DNA of 45,105 nt, from positions 1 to 45,105 of the forward strand of contig VAUL01000019.1 in the NCBI GenBank assembly GCA_005774545.1, in the 5' to 3' direction. Below the pieces are notes generated by a model. It did not search any database. It was not told the origin of the DNA and was given only the letters and a program-made list of their open reading frames with translations. The stretch comes from Deltaproteobacteria bacterium. Its GTDB lineage: Bacteria > Desulfobacterota > Desulfuromonadia > Desulfuromonadales > BM103. Below are positions 33,844 through 42,146 of the stretch, piece by piece; positions within the stretch are counted from its first letter, which is position 1, and every line of letters begins with the position of its first letter. Position numbers and translations under genes: made by a program.

Positions 33844-35366
33844 AGATCTATAAACCTGCCCTGCAAGGGCTGGGACTGTTGCTGGTTCTGCTGCTCATGC
33901 TTTCCGGCTGCAATTTTTGGGAGCATGGCCATGAGGCTGCAAGCGAGGACGCCGCCGAATCGGTGGCAGTGACTGCATACTCCGCCAGAAGTGAGTTGTT
34001 CATGGAATACGACGTCCCGGTGGCGGGCGAAAAGGCAGGCTTTCTCGTGCACCTGACCCGGCTCGGCGATTTCAAGCCGGTTACGGTCGGGAGTCTCAAG
34101 CTGGTCTTTATCCCGGCCTCCGGCGTACCGGTGACCTTCGCTGTCGATACGCCGGCTCGGCCGGGTATTTACAAGACCGATGTCACCCTGAACAGCCCAG
34201 GAGCCTACACATTAAAATTGATCACCGACGGCGAGGGGTTTGCCGACGAAATCACGGTTCCCGATGTGAAGGTCCTGGCCAAGGGGGAACAGCCCACAGG
34301 GCACGCGGACGGCGGCGGCGCGATTTCCTACCTGAAGGAACAACAGTGGGTCGTCGATTTCATGGTCGAGCAGCCGGCAAAAAAGGATCTGGGCAGCTTT
34401 GTCACCGCCATGGGTGAACTGGTGCCGGTGGCGAGCGCCGAGGCGACCGTTTCGGCGCCGCTGGCCGGGACCGTCTCTACTGCGGCGCTGCCGTTCATCG
34501 GCAAGAAGGTGGCCAGGGGCGAAGTTGTTGCCCTGATCGACCCGCCAGTCTGGTCGTCGGGCGGGATGGGGCAGATGAACGCGGCCTATGTCGAAGCGAA
34601 GGGCCGGGTATCGCTCGCCGAAAAGGAATATGAGCGAGCCAAAAAGCTCCACGAAGCCAAAATTGCTCCATTGAAACGGGTGGAGGAGGCCGAACTGGCG
34701 CTGGTCAGCGCGCGCGCCGCGTTCGAGCCGCTGGACAGGGCCATGGGGAGCGTCAACGGCGAAAAAGGAAGCCGGATCGCGGTGCGCGCGCCGATCGGCG
34801 GAACAGTGGCGGAGGTTCTTACCGGTGCCGGCAAAGGGGTGGAGGCCGGCCAACCAATCCTGCGGATCGTCGACACCGGCACCCTCTGGCTCAAGGCCAA
34901 TATCCCGGCAACCGGAATCGGCATCGTCGAACAGGGACTGGCCGTTACCTTCACGGTCCCCGGTTTGACCGAGACGTTCGAAACCGCGCGGCTCGTGTCG
35001 GCCGGTGACATGCTCGATCCCCAGACCAGGACCCTGCCGGTTCTCCTTGAAGTCCCCAACCCCTCGGGTCGTCTCAAGGCGGGCCTGTTTGCCACCGCGG
35101 CTCTGCGTACCGGCACGGTCGCCAGCGCGCTGGCCGTACCCAAGGAGGCGCTCATCGAGGACGAGGGGCGCTGGTTCGTCTTCGTCCAAGCCTCCGGCGA
35201 GGCCTTCGACCGGCGTGAGGTGAAGACCGGGGTCGAGGACGGTGGCTACGTCCAGATCACCGCCGGCCTCCATGGCGACGAGCGGATCGTCACCAGGGGC
35301 GCCTACTACGTCAAGCAGGCCGAGTCTGCCGCCAAGGGCGGTAACGATCACGGTCATGGCCATTAA
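33840..35366 (+). CDS. RND periplasmic adaptor lipoprotein, CzcB/CusB type
   Basis: A 508-residue adaptor. A lipobox (MLSGC, Cys about 24) makes it an envelope lipoprotein. An extra N-terminal beta domain (about 45-150; ELFMEYDVPVAGEKAGFLVH) resembles the Ig-like domain of many CzcB proteins, then come barrel-sandwich halves (ATVSAPLAGTVSTAALPFIG and VRAPIGGTVAEVLTGAGKGV), a coiled-coil hairpin and a C-terminal domain. The protein ends in NDHGHGH, a possible metal site. It overlaps the preceding stop (ATGA). Confidence 0.9.
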   Translation: MKIYKPALQGLGLLLVLLLMLSGCNFWEHGHEAASEDAAESVAVTAYSARSELFMEYDVPVAGEKAGFLVHLTRLGDFKPVTVGSLKLVFIPASGVPVTFAVDTPARPGIYKTDVTLNSPGAYTLKLITDGEGFADEITVPDVKVLAKGEQPTGHADGGGAISYLKEQQWVVDFMVEQPAKKDLGSFVTAMGELVPVASAEATVSAPLAGTVSTAALPFIGKKVARGEVVALIDPPVWSSGGMGQMNAAYVEAKGRVSLAEKEYERAKKLHEAKIAPLKRVEEAELALVSARAAFEPLDRAMGSVNGEKGSRIAVRAPIGGTVAEVLTGAGKGVEAGQPILRIVDTGTLWLKANIPATGIGIVEQGLAVTFTVPGLTETFETARLVSAGDMLDPQTRTLPVLLEVPNPSGRLKAGLFATAALRTGTVASALAVPKEALIEDEGRWFVFVQASGEAFDRREVKTGVEDGGYVQITAGLHGDERIVTRGAYYVKQAESAAKGGNDHGHGH

Positions 35367-35378
35367 GGAGGCCCTTCC

Positions 35379-38300
35379 ATGCTCGATAAAATAATTCGGC
35401 TGGCTCTGGAGAGCCGGCTGATTGTCGTGGTGGCGTCACTGCTGGTCTTGTTGATCGGCGCCTACGTCACCATCCGAATGCCGGTGGATGTCCTGCCGGA
35501 CCTGACCGCGCCGACGGTTACCATCATTACCGAGGCCCACGGCATGGCCACGGAAGAGGTGGAGACTGTCGTTACCTATCCCATCGAAACTGCCGTGACC
35601 GGGTCCAGCGGCGTGCGCCGGGTCCGTTCCTACACGGTGGCGGGCTTGTCCACGGTCTGGGTCGAATTTGACTGGGGAACCGATATCTACCGGGCTCGTC
35701 AGGTGGTCAACGAAAAGCTGCAAACCCTGGCCGGGGTCCTCCCCGTCGATGCGGTACCACAACTTGCCCCGATCTCCTCGATCATGGGGGAAATCATGCA
35801 CGTGGCCCTGGTCAGCGACCGGCACGACACCATGGCGCTGAAGGAAACCGCCGACTTCGTGGTGCGTAAGCGGCTCCTGGCGGTAACGGGGGTCGCCCAG
35901 GTCTCCAACATCGGCGGCGATACCCGCCAGTACCAGGTGGAGCTCGACCCACACCGGCTGCAAGCCTTCGGCGTCACGGTGGGCGACGTAGTCGCGGCCC
36001 TCAAGGAGTCCAACGAGAACTTCGCGGCCGGGGTCATGAAACGGACCGGTCAGGAGTACATGATCCGCGGCGTCGGCAGAATCCGCACTACTGCCGACCT
36101 GGAACTGGTCGCGGTTGCCGCCCGCAACGGCGTGCCGGTCCTGGTTCGGGACGTGGCGCGAGTGGCCGTCGGACCGGCCTTCCGTTACGGCGATGCGTCG
36201 GCCAATGGCCAACCCGGCGTAATCATCTCGATTCAGAAGCACCCGTCGGCGAATACCCTGGAGTTGACGAAAAGGCTGGATATCAAGCTTGCCGAACTGC
36301 AAAAGAGCCTGCCGGATGGCATGACGCTGGAAACTGACATCTTCCGGCAATCCGACTTCATCGAACGGGCTATCGACAATATTCGCAAGGTTCTGCTCGA
36401 AGGGGCGCTTCTGGTCATCGTCATCCTCTTCCTCTTTCTGGGGAACATGCGGACCACACTCATTTCGATTGCCGCGATGCCGCTGTCGTTGCTCTTCGCC
36501 ATCTTCGCCCTGCGGGTCTTCGACATCTCCATCAACACCATGACTCTTGGTGGGATGGCGATTGCCATCGGCGTTATCGTCGATGATGCCATTATCGATG
36601 TGGAAAACGTCTTCCGCAGGCTGCGGGAGAACCGTTTGAAGCCGGACGGTGCACGCGCCCCCGCTCTGCGGGTTATTTTCGATGCGTCGAAGGAGATTCG
36701 CGCTTCAATCGTCAATGCAACCCTGATTATCCTGATGGTCTTCCTTCCGCTCTTCTTCCTCTCCGGTGTGGAGGGGCGTCTGCTGCGCCCGCTTGGCATC
36801 GCCTACATGGTGTCCATCGGGGCGTCACTAATCGTCGCGTTGACTGTGACCCCGGCACTCTGCTCCTATTTGTTGCCCAGAGCCCGTTGCCTGGAGCGGG
36901 AGGAAGAGAGCGCCGTGGTCCGCTGGCTGCAACGGGGCTACCGGCCGTTGCTCGATCTGGCGATGAACCGGCCTAAGCAGGTGATCGCCGCCTCAATCCT
37001 GGCCTTCGTCCTGGCAATGGTGCCTCTGGCCATGACCGGCCGCTCGTTCCTGCCGGCCTTCAACGAGGGGGCGCTGACGGTGGTGGTCGTCACCTCCCCG
37101 GGGACATCCCTCGAACAGTCGGCTGCAATCGCCCTCCAGGTTGAAAAGACGTTGCTCGCCCACCCCAACATCGAAAAGACCGCCCGGCGCACCGGCCGGG
37201 GTGACATGGACGAGCACGGCAAGGCGGCCAGCATGACGGAGATCGAGGCCAAGCTCGACATGAACGATCGCAAGCTGAGCGAGGTCATGACAGAGCTGCG
37301 CAGGGCCATGGCCGGCATCCCCGCAACCATTACCTTCGGGCAGCCGATCGGCCATCGCATCGACCACATGCTCTCGGGCACAATGGCCAATATTGCAATC
37401 AAAATCTACGGGCCGGAGCTGTTCCGGCTGCGCGGCACGGCGGAGGAGATACGGGGGGCCATCGCCGACGTTCCCGGCCTGGTCGATCTGTCAGTGGAAC
37501 AGCAGAAAGACATCCCCCAAGTGCAGATCATCCCCGACCGGGTGCAGATGGCCCGCTACAACCTGACCATGTCCGGGGTGGCGGAAGCCATGGAGGCCGC
37601 GACCGCCGGTATGGCCGTGACCCGTACCCTGGAAGGGGACCGTGGTTTCGACGTGGTGGTGAAGTTTCCCGATGCCGCCCGCGCCAGCCTCGAAACCATC
37701 GGCAATGTCTTGATAGACACCCCCGCGGGCGTCAAGATCCCCCTTGCGACCGTGGCGCAGGTCGTCTCCGCCAAGGGGCCGAACACCATCACCCGGGAAA
37801 ATGCCCAGCGCAAGATCGTGGTCCAGGCCAACGTGGAGGGTCGCGATCTCCGCAGCGTCTTCGAGGATGTCCGCAAGCGGGTTGATCAGCAGGTCAGGCT
37901 GCCGGAGGGATATTTCGTCGAATACGGCGGGCAGTTCGAGAGCGAGGCGGAGGCGACCCGGACCATCGGGCTGCTCAGCGTGGTCTCTCTGCTCTTCATC
38001 ATCCTGATCCTTTATATCGAATTTCGCTGTTTCAGGGATGCCTTCCTGGTCATGGTCAACCTGCCGTTGGCATTCATCGGCGGGATCATCGCAGTCTACT
38101 TCACCTCGGGAGTCATCAGTGTCGCGTCACTGGTCGGCTTCATCACCCTGTTCGGCATCGCCACCCGCAACGGTATCCTGCTGGTCTCCCATTATCGCTA
38201 CCTGATGGAGACGGAAGGGTGTGCCCCGCTCGAGGCGATCCATCGCGGCTCGATGGAGCGGTTGCGCCCGGTCATCATGACCGCCCTGGCCGCCGGTTTG

Positions 38301-38501
38301 GCGCTGGTGCCGTTCGCCTTCACCGCCGACAAGCCGGGGAACGAGATTCTCTCCCCCCTGGCCATTGTCATCCTCGGCGGTCTGCTCTCCTCCACGGCGC
38401 TTAACATGATCGTCCTCCCCTCGCTGTACCTGCGCTTCGGCAGGCGCGCCAACCTGCCGGACCTGAACGGCTCTAACCCTCTCAAGGAGTCAGCCACATG
38501 A
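35379..38501 (+). CDS. Heavy-metal efflux RND permease (CzcA/CusA family)
   Basis: A 1040-residue proton-driven pump with 12 membrane helices and two large periplasmic loops. The helix-4 proton-relay motif reads AIGVIVDDAIIDVENVFRRL, with two adjacent Asp. It does not match the canonical Zn/Co/Cd (CzcA, DFGxxxDG) or Cu/Ag (CusA, AIGAMVDAAIVM) forms, so the substrate is not fixed. Other marks: PVDVLPDLTAPTVTI at the N-terminus and GFITLFGIATRNGILLVSHY near helix 11. The ATG follows AGGAGG 12 bp after the adaptor stop. Confidence 0.92.
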   Translation: MLDKIIRLALESRLIVVVASLLVLLIGAYVTIRMPVDVLPDLTAPTVTIITEAHGMATEEVETVVTYPIETAVTGSSGVRRVRSYTVAGLSTVWVEFDWGTDIYRARQVVNEKLQTLAGVLPVDAVPQLAPISSIMGEIMHVALVSDRHDTMALKETADFVVRKRLLAVTGVAQVSNIGGDTRQYQVELDPHRLQAFGVTVGDVVAALKESNENFAAGVMKRTGQEYMIRGVGRIRTTADLELVAVAARNGVPVLVRDVARVAVGPAFRYGDASANGQPGVIISIQKHPSANTLELTKRLDIKLAELQKSLPDGMTLETDIFRQSDFIERAIDNIRKVLLEGALLVIVILFLFLGNMRTTLISIAAMPLSLLFAIFALRVFDISINTMTLGGMAIAIGVIVDDAIIDVENVFRRLRENRLKPDGARAPALRVIFDASKEIRASIVNATLIILMVFLPLFFLSGVEGRLLRPLGIAYMVSIGASLIVALTVTPALCSYLLPRARCLEREEESAVVRWLQRGYRPLLDLAMNRPKQVIAASILAFVLAMVPLAMTGRSFLPAFNEGALTVVVVTSPGTSLEQSAAIALQVEKTLLAHPNIEKTARRTGRGDMDEHGKAASMTEIEAKLDMNDRKLSEVMTELRRAMAGIPATITFGQPIGHRIDHMLSGTMANIAIKIYGPELFRLRGTAEEIRGAIADVPGLVDLSVEQQKDIPQVQIIPDRVQMARYNLTMSGVAEAMEAATAGMAVTRTLEGDRGFDVVVKFPDAARASLETIGNVLIDTPAGVKIPLATVAQVVSAKGPNTITRENAQRKIVVQANVEGRDLRSVFEDVRKRVDQQVRLPEGYFVEYGGQFESEAEATRTIGLLSVVSLLFIILILYIEFRCFRDAFLVMVNLPLAFIGGIIAVYFTSGVISVASLVGFITLFGIATRNGILLVSHYRYLMETEGCAPLEAIHRGSMERLRPVIMTALAAGLALVPFAFTADKPGNEILSPLAIVILGGLLSSTALNMIVLPSLYLRFGRRANLPDLNGSNPLKESAT

Positions 38502-38914
38502 AGCCACTCCTGTTAGTGACGGTTGTTTCGGCAGCAACCCTCCTCGGCGGTTGCAGCCTTTTGACCGCTGGGGAACCTCACAACAGCCGCTATCCGGTGG
38601 AGATCATCGAGACGCAACCGGCAAAGGTGGCCATGGTCCGGGTCACGCAAGTGGGGGAGTCCCTGAGAGTGACGGGAACGGTCCGCAAGCCTTACGAATT
38701 TCGGCTGCCGGGAACGGTCGATATCACACTGTGCGGGGCAAACGCGGAACTGCTTGCCTACGCTCGCCCCGGAATTACCGGATACGCTTCCAAGCGCGGG
38801 GGGATGCAGGAGGCGCGTTTTGCCGCCGATCTGCCCGCACTTCCAGACGAGGCGTTCTTGCGGGTGAGGTACAACCCGCCGGGCGGGGCACAGGAGGCGC
38901 TGGGCTGTCGCTAG
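38498..38914 (+). CDS. Small putative lipoprotein of the efflux operon
   Basis: A 138-residue protein with a lipobox (TLLGGC, Cys about 19). The mature part is beta-rich (VRVTQVGESLRVTGTVRKPY) and has a Cys pair, one near LCGANAE and one at LGCR, which could form a disulfide. It overlaps the RND permease stop (ATGA). I do not recognise the family; a periplasmic accessory or metal-binding role is inference from position. Confidence 0.7.
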   Translation: MKPLLLVTVVSAATLLGGCSLLTAGEPHNSRYPVEIIETQPAKVAMVRVTQVGESLRVTGTVRKPYEFRLPGTVDITLCGANAELLAYARPGITGYASKRGGMQEARFAADLPALPDEAFLRVRYNPPGGAQEALGCR

Positions 38915-39035
38915 CATTCCGGGAAACAACACATCCAACGGATGCGGACATCGGGGAATTCATGCTCCTGCGTGGCGTCATCACCATGCCGCGCGGAGCT
39001 GAAACGACACCTTTCCACTCATAATGGAGATTTTC

Positions 39036-39752
39036 ATGCACGTTTTACCTGTCCAACCATTCTGGCGGGGTTCAATCCGATACCTGCCGCCAACCTGCCT
39101 GCTGCTGCTCGCTCTGGCATCGGAGGCTTTTGCCCACGGCGTCTCTGCCGACGACAAAGCGTTTTTCGTTCAGAACAGCGGCATGCGCCTGCTGCCATTC
39201 ATCTACCTCGGTGCCAAACACATGGTTACCGGCTATGACCACTTGCTTTTCCTGTTCGGCGTGATCTTCTTCCTGTACCGCATGCGAGAGGTGGCGTCCT
39301 ATGTCACTCTCTTCGCGGTCGGCCATAGCGTGACCCTGATCTACGGTGTGCTGAGCGGGACGCACGTCAACCCCTACATCGTCGATGCCATCATCGGCCT
39401 CTCGGTCGTCTACAAAGCCCTCGACAATCTCGGCGCCTTCAAGAGAGTGCTGGGGTTCCAGCCGAACACCAAGGCGGCCGTGCTGATCTTCGGGTTCTTC
39501 CATGGCTTCGGTCTCGCCACCAAGTTGCAAGAGTTCGCGCTCTCCCCGGAGGGGCTGGTGCCGAACATCCTGGCATTCAACGTCGGCGTCGAAATCGGCC
39601 AACTCCTGGCTCTCGGAGGCATTCTGATCGTCATGGGTTTCTGGCGGCGGATGGAAACCTTCCGGCACCATGCCTTCGCAGCCAATGTGGCCTTGATGAC
39701 GGCGGGCTTCGTGCTGATCGGCTTCCAGTTGACCGGTTATTTCACGTCCTAA
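39036..39752 (+). CDS. HupE/UreJ-2 family membrane protein
   Basis: A 238-residue membrane protein with a cleavable-looking N-terminus (LLLLALASEAFAHG) and about six helices. The motif GAKHMVTGYDHLLFLFG and HSVTL, FFHGFGLA carry His and Asp residues typical of HupE/UreJ proteins, which are linked to nickel or cobalt uptake. The start at 39036 has GGAG six bases upstream; 39024 is an alternative. In this operon a role in metal handling is likely, but import next to an exporter would be unusual. Confidence 0.8.
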   Translation: MHVLPVQPFWRGSIRYLPPTCLLLLALASEAFAHGVSADDKAFFVQNSGMRLLPFIYLGAKHMVTGYDHLLFLFGVIFFLYRMREVASYVTLFAVGHSVTLIYGVLSGTHVNPYIVDAIIGLSVVYKALDNLGAFKRVLGFQPNTKAAVLIFGFFHGFGLATKLQEFALSPEGLVPNILAFNVGVEIGQLLALGGILIVMGFWRRMETFRHHAFAANVALMTAGFVLIGFQLTGYFTS

Positions 39753-39769
39753 ATCGAAAGGTTGCCACC

Positions 39770-40378
39770 ATGAACGCTCATCATTCCCACCACCTCCCCA
39801 GCATCAAACAACTGGTCGTCGCCACCGGCATGGCCGGGACGATTGCCGTTATCATTCTGCTCACCGCCGTACTCCCCGCCGAATACGGCATCGACCCCAC
39901 CGGGATCGGCAAAGCCTTGCGCCTGACAACGCTGAGCGCCCCCAAAGTCGAGGCGCCGGCAAATGTCTCCGTAGCTGTCGCGCCACAACCCGTGCCGGTT
40001 GCACCACCAGCGGTCGCACAAACGCAATCAGTCACGGTGGCGAAGAGTGCACTCCCCTTGCGCAGTGACGAAATGACCCTGACCCTGCAACCTTCGGAGG
40101 GAGTGGAAGTCAAAGCCTCGATGCGCAAGGGGGAGCAGTTCGTCTTCAACTGGACGGTCGAAGGCGGCAAGGTCAACTTCGATATGCACGGCGAGCCGCC
40201 GGGGAAGGACGATAAGTTCACCAGCTACTGGAAGGCGACGCAGCAGACGGAAGCACAAGGTACCTTCGTCGCTCCGTTCGACGGTACCCACGGCTGGTTC
40301 TGGCGCAATCGCGGCGATCACCCCGTGACTGTCAAACTCAAAGTCAGCGGGTTCTACGAGAAGATCTTCAAGAAATAA
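39770..40378 (+). CDS. Membrane-anchored periplasmic protein ('transmembrane anchor protein')
   Basis: A 202-residue protein: His-rich start (MNAHHSHHLPS), one membrane helix (about 15-35), a Pro/Val/Ala-rich linker (about 60-85), then a compact beta domain (about 100-195) with VKASMRKGEQFVFNWTVEGG, FDMHGEP and HGWFWRNRGDHPV. NCBI names similar proteins only 'transmembrane anchor protein', as I recall. It starts 17 bp after the HupE-like gene. Function unknown. Confidence 0.75.
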   Translation: MNAHHSHHLPSIKQLVVATGMAGTIAVIILLTAVLPAEYGIDPTGIGKALRLTTLSAPKVEAPANVSVAVAPQPVPVAPPAVAQTQSVTVAKSALPLRSDEMTLTLQPSEGVEVKASMRKGEQFVFNWTVEGGKVNFDMHGEPPGKDDKFTSYWKATQQTEAQGTFVAPFDGTHGWFWRNRGDHPVTVKLKVSGFYEKIFKK

Positions 40379-40394
40379 CGCGAAGGGGGCTCTG

Positions 40395-40441
40395 CCTGCA
40401 TCCTTCCGGTCTGGGGCCGGGGGGATGCAGGGTTACGATCG
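40395..40441. terminator. Hairpin at the end of the efflux operon
   Basis: CCTGCATCC (40395-40403) and GGATGCAGG (40433-40441) form a long stem. No U-run follows on the plus strand, so it may act as an RNA-stabilising or Rho-dependent end rather than a simple terminator. Confidence 0.5.
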
Positions 40442-40464
40442 GCGGCAATCTATGACAGGTGGGA

Positions 40465-40977
40465 TTATTGTCCTGCATCAGGGGTAATTTTCACCACTTC
40501 GACCGTCGGTGCCGTGCGCAACCAGGCGAAAATCTTCTGGATCTCCAGCTCCAGCGCCGGCCGCTCGGGAGAGGTCTCCGACAGTTTGCGGGTTTTCCTG
40601 GCAAGTTCCTTCGAGCGAAGGGCCAGTTTTTTGGCCTTGGGCGTCAAGGTGGCTTTCACCCGCTGGTTGTTCCCCTCAGCCTCCAGAACCAGGCGACGTT
40701 CGTCGCGGTCTCTGACTATCAGGGCCTTGTTACCGCAGGTGGTGGCGGCGCTGACCTGGACGCCATCGACCTGGCAGGAGAGGTCGAAAACCGTAGCATG
40801 CAGCTTCCCCTCGCCGCCGGCGGCTCGCAGTGCCTCCTTGGCGGCATGGCCCATGCGCGCACCGAAGAGCGAACCGCCGCAGATGTGGCCATGAAACATC
40901 TCCAGGAGTACATAGGTCTCGTTCGAGGGGATATCGACAGCCTCTGTTGAACACCGCAGGCGAAAACCAGCCAGCAA
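40465..40977 (-). CDS. FmdE-family protein
   Basis: A protein of up to 170 residues with the FmdE-type core FHGHICGGSLFGARMG, then VSAATTCGNKAL. FmdE proteins are named from formylmethanofuran dehydrogenase subunit E, but in bacteria without that pathway their role is unclear; some are linked to molybdenum or metal handling. The C-terminal zinc ribbon of many members is absent. The start is uncertain: TTG at 40977 or ATG at 40899, neither with a good ribosome-binding site, and the N-terminal part between them is weakly supported. Confidence 0.7.
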   Translation of the reverse strand: MLAGFRLRCSTEAVDIPSNETYVLLEMFHGHICGGSLFGARMGHAAKEALRAAGGEGKLHATVFDLSCQVDGVQVSAATTCGNKALIVRDRDERRLVLEAEGNNQRVKATLTPKAKKLALRSKELARKTRKLSETSPERPALELEIQKIFAWLRTAPTVEVVKITPDAGQ

Positions 40978-41233
40978 GGCAGAAGCCGGCGAGGTGCTTG
41001 TGAGAGGGGCATGATTTCACCATGCGGCTGTGCTCCTCAAGGGTCGTGAAAATCGTTGCAGGGGGGGAGTAAGTGATGATGGCAAATCCCAGCCGAAAAT
41101 CTGAAATTGCCATGGCTGTTCGTTAACTTGCCGGTATGAGTTACGTGATAGCGGGAGGAGTAGGACTCAAGCGACGGGGACACGTCCACATTGCCATGTG
41201 CCAGCAGCGTTTGACGAAAAACCGGTCGATTCT

Positions 41234-41262
41234 TTGACAGCCCATACCCGTTCCGTTACGGT
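41234..41262 (+). promoter_or_regulatory. Promoter candidate for the DedA-like gene
   Basis: TTGACA (41234-41239) and TACGGT (41257-41262) are 17 bp apart. Transcription would start at about the ATG itself, so the mRNA may be leaderless or this may be a chance match. The gap 40978-41268 holds no gene that I can support. Confidence 0.3.
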
Positions 41263-41268
41263 GGTACG

Positions 41269-41724
41269 ATGCACGAATTCCTGATTACCAACGGTTATTC
41301 GGCTCTCTTTCTTTTGAGCTTCCTGGCAGCGACCCTGATCCCGCTTGGCTCGGAATGGTTGTTGGTCGCGTTGGTCATCAAGGGTTTTGCCCCACTCACC
41401 CTGGTACTGGTCGCATCCACCGGCAATATCCTGGGCGCCTGCTCCAGTTATTACATCGGGCTTGTCGGCAGCGATTTTCTGACGGCAAGATTACTGCGGA
41501 TGAGTACTGACGACAGAGTCCGTGCCGAGAGGTATTTTGCCCGGTACGGGAGTGGGTGCTTGCTATTGAGTTGGCTGCCGGTAGTCGGTGACCCACTCTG
41601 CCTGGTGGCTGGAATTATGAAGGTTCGTGTCGAGCGGTTTGTCCTGCTGGTCGCAATCGGCAAACTGGCGAGGTATGCCGTGGTGGCTTGGGCGGCACTG
41701 GCAGGGCGGCACCTGCTATTCTGA
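41269..41724 (+). CDS. Small DedA/YqaA-type membrane protein
   Basis: A 151-residue membrane protein of the SNARE-associated/DedA superfamily, short YqaA type. Membrane segments lie near 10-30, 38-58, and 95-150. FLAATLIPLGSEWLL and GNILGACSSYYIG (re-entrant helix region) and FARYGSGCLLLSWLPVVGDP are the diagnostic stretches. The function is probably in membrane lipid handling or unknown. It has only a weak ribosome-binding site. Confidence 0.8.
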   Translation: MHEFLITNGYSALFLLSFLAATLIPLGSEWLLVALVIKGFAPLTLVLVASTGNILGACSSYYIGLVGSDFLTARLLRMSTDDRVRAERYFARYGSGCLLLSWLPVVGDPLCLVAGIMKVRVERFVLLVAIGKLARYAVVAWAALAGRHLLF

Positions 41725-41764
41725 GGTGCATTGCGAATGACCCGGCTTTATTGTTAGCACGAAG

Positions 41765-41794
41765 ACAAAGACCGACCGTTGAGTCGGTCTTTGT
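41765..41794 (+). terminator. Terminator-like hairpin after the DedA-like gene
   Basis: ACAAAGACCGAC pairs with GTCGGTCTTTGT around a CGTTGA loop (12 bp). It is 40 bp past the stop. The arms end in A/T-rich bases, as in bidirectional terminators. Confidence 0.6.
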
Positions 41795-41970
41795 GCAGTG
41801 AACAAATCATCTCGCTATCGGTTCCTGCGAACTCCCGGGAATTAAAAGACGTCCTGGCTGGTTTCCAGCGATGGGGCGCTGGCGAAGGCGGGGGCAGTGC
41901 AGACTTTAACACGTAACCATCTGTAATTGCTTAGCAAAAACATGGGGTCCGGGTCACAACGCGCAAGTCG

Positions 41971-42009
41971 AAAATATAAACGGCCGATTTCCTCTCGGAA
42001 ATCGGCCGT
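41971..42009 (-). terminator. Terminator of tRNA-Asn
   Basis: On the minus strand ACGGCCGATTTCC-GAGA-GGAAATCGGCCGT (42009-41980, 13 bp) is followed by TTATATTTTC. It begins 8 bp after the tRNA 3' end. The rest of 41795-41970 holds nothing I can support. Confidence 0.85.
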
Positions 42010-42017
42010 GTTGTGTT

Positions 42018-42093
42018 TGGCTCCCCAGCGCGGACTCGAACCACGGACAAGGCGGTTAACAGCCGCCTGCTCTACCGACTGAGCTACTGGGGA
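42018..42093 (-). tRNA. tRNA-Asn (GUU anticodon)
   Basis: A 76-nt cloverleaf read on the minus strand from TCCCCAG to CTGGGGA, with the 3' CCA encoded. The D arm is GCTCAGTCGGTAGAGC, the anticodon loop CTGTTAA gives GUU at 42060-42058, and the T arm has GGTTCGAGTCC. It is followed by its own terminator. It is 53 bp downstream of the carbonic anhydrase gene. Confidence 0.97.
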
Positions 42094-42146
42094 TCGGTAT
42101 GACGAGACGGAACTTTAAAAAATTTCCGTCAGGCTGTCAAGGGCTT

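Noticed and set aside
41795-42110. tRNA-Asn 3' end as an attachment site with a direct repeat
   Set aside because: No second copy of the tRNA 3' end was found in the window and no integrase gene is present.
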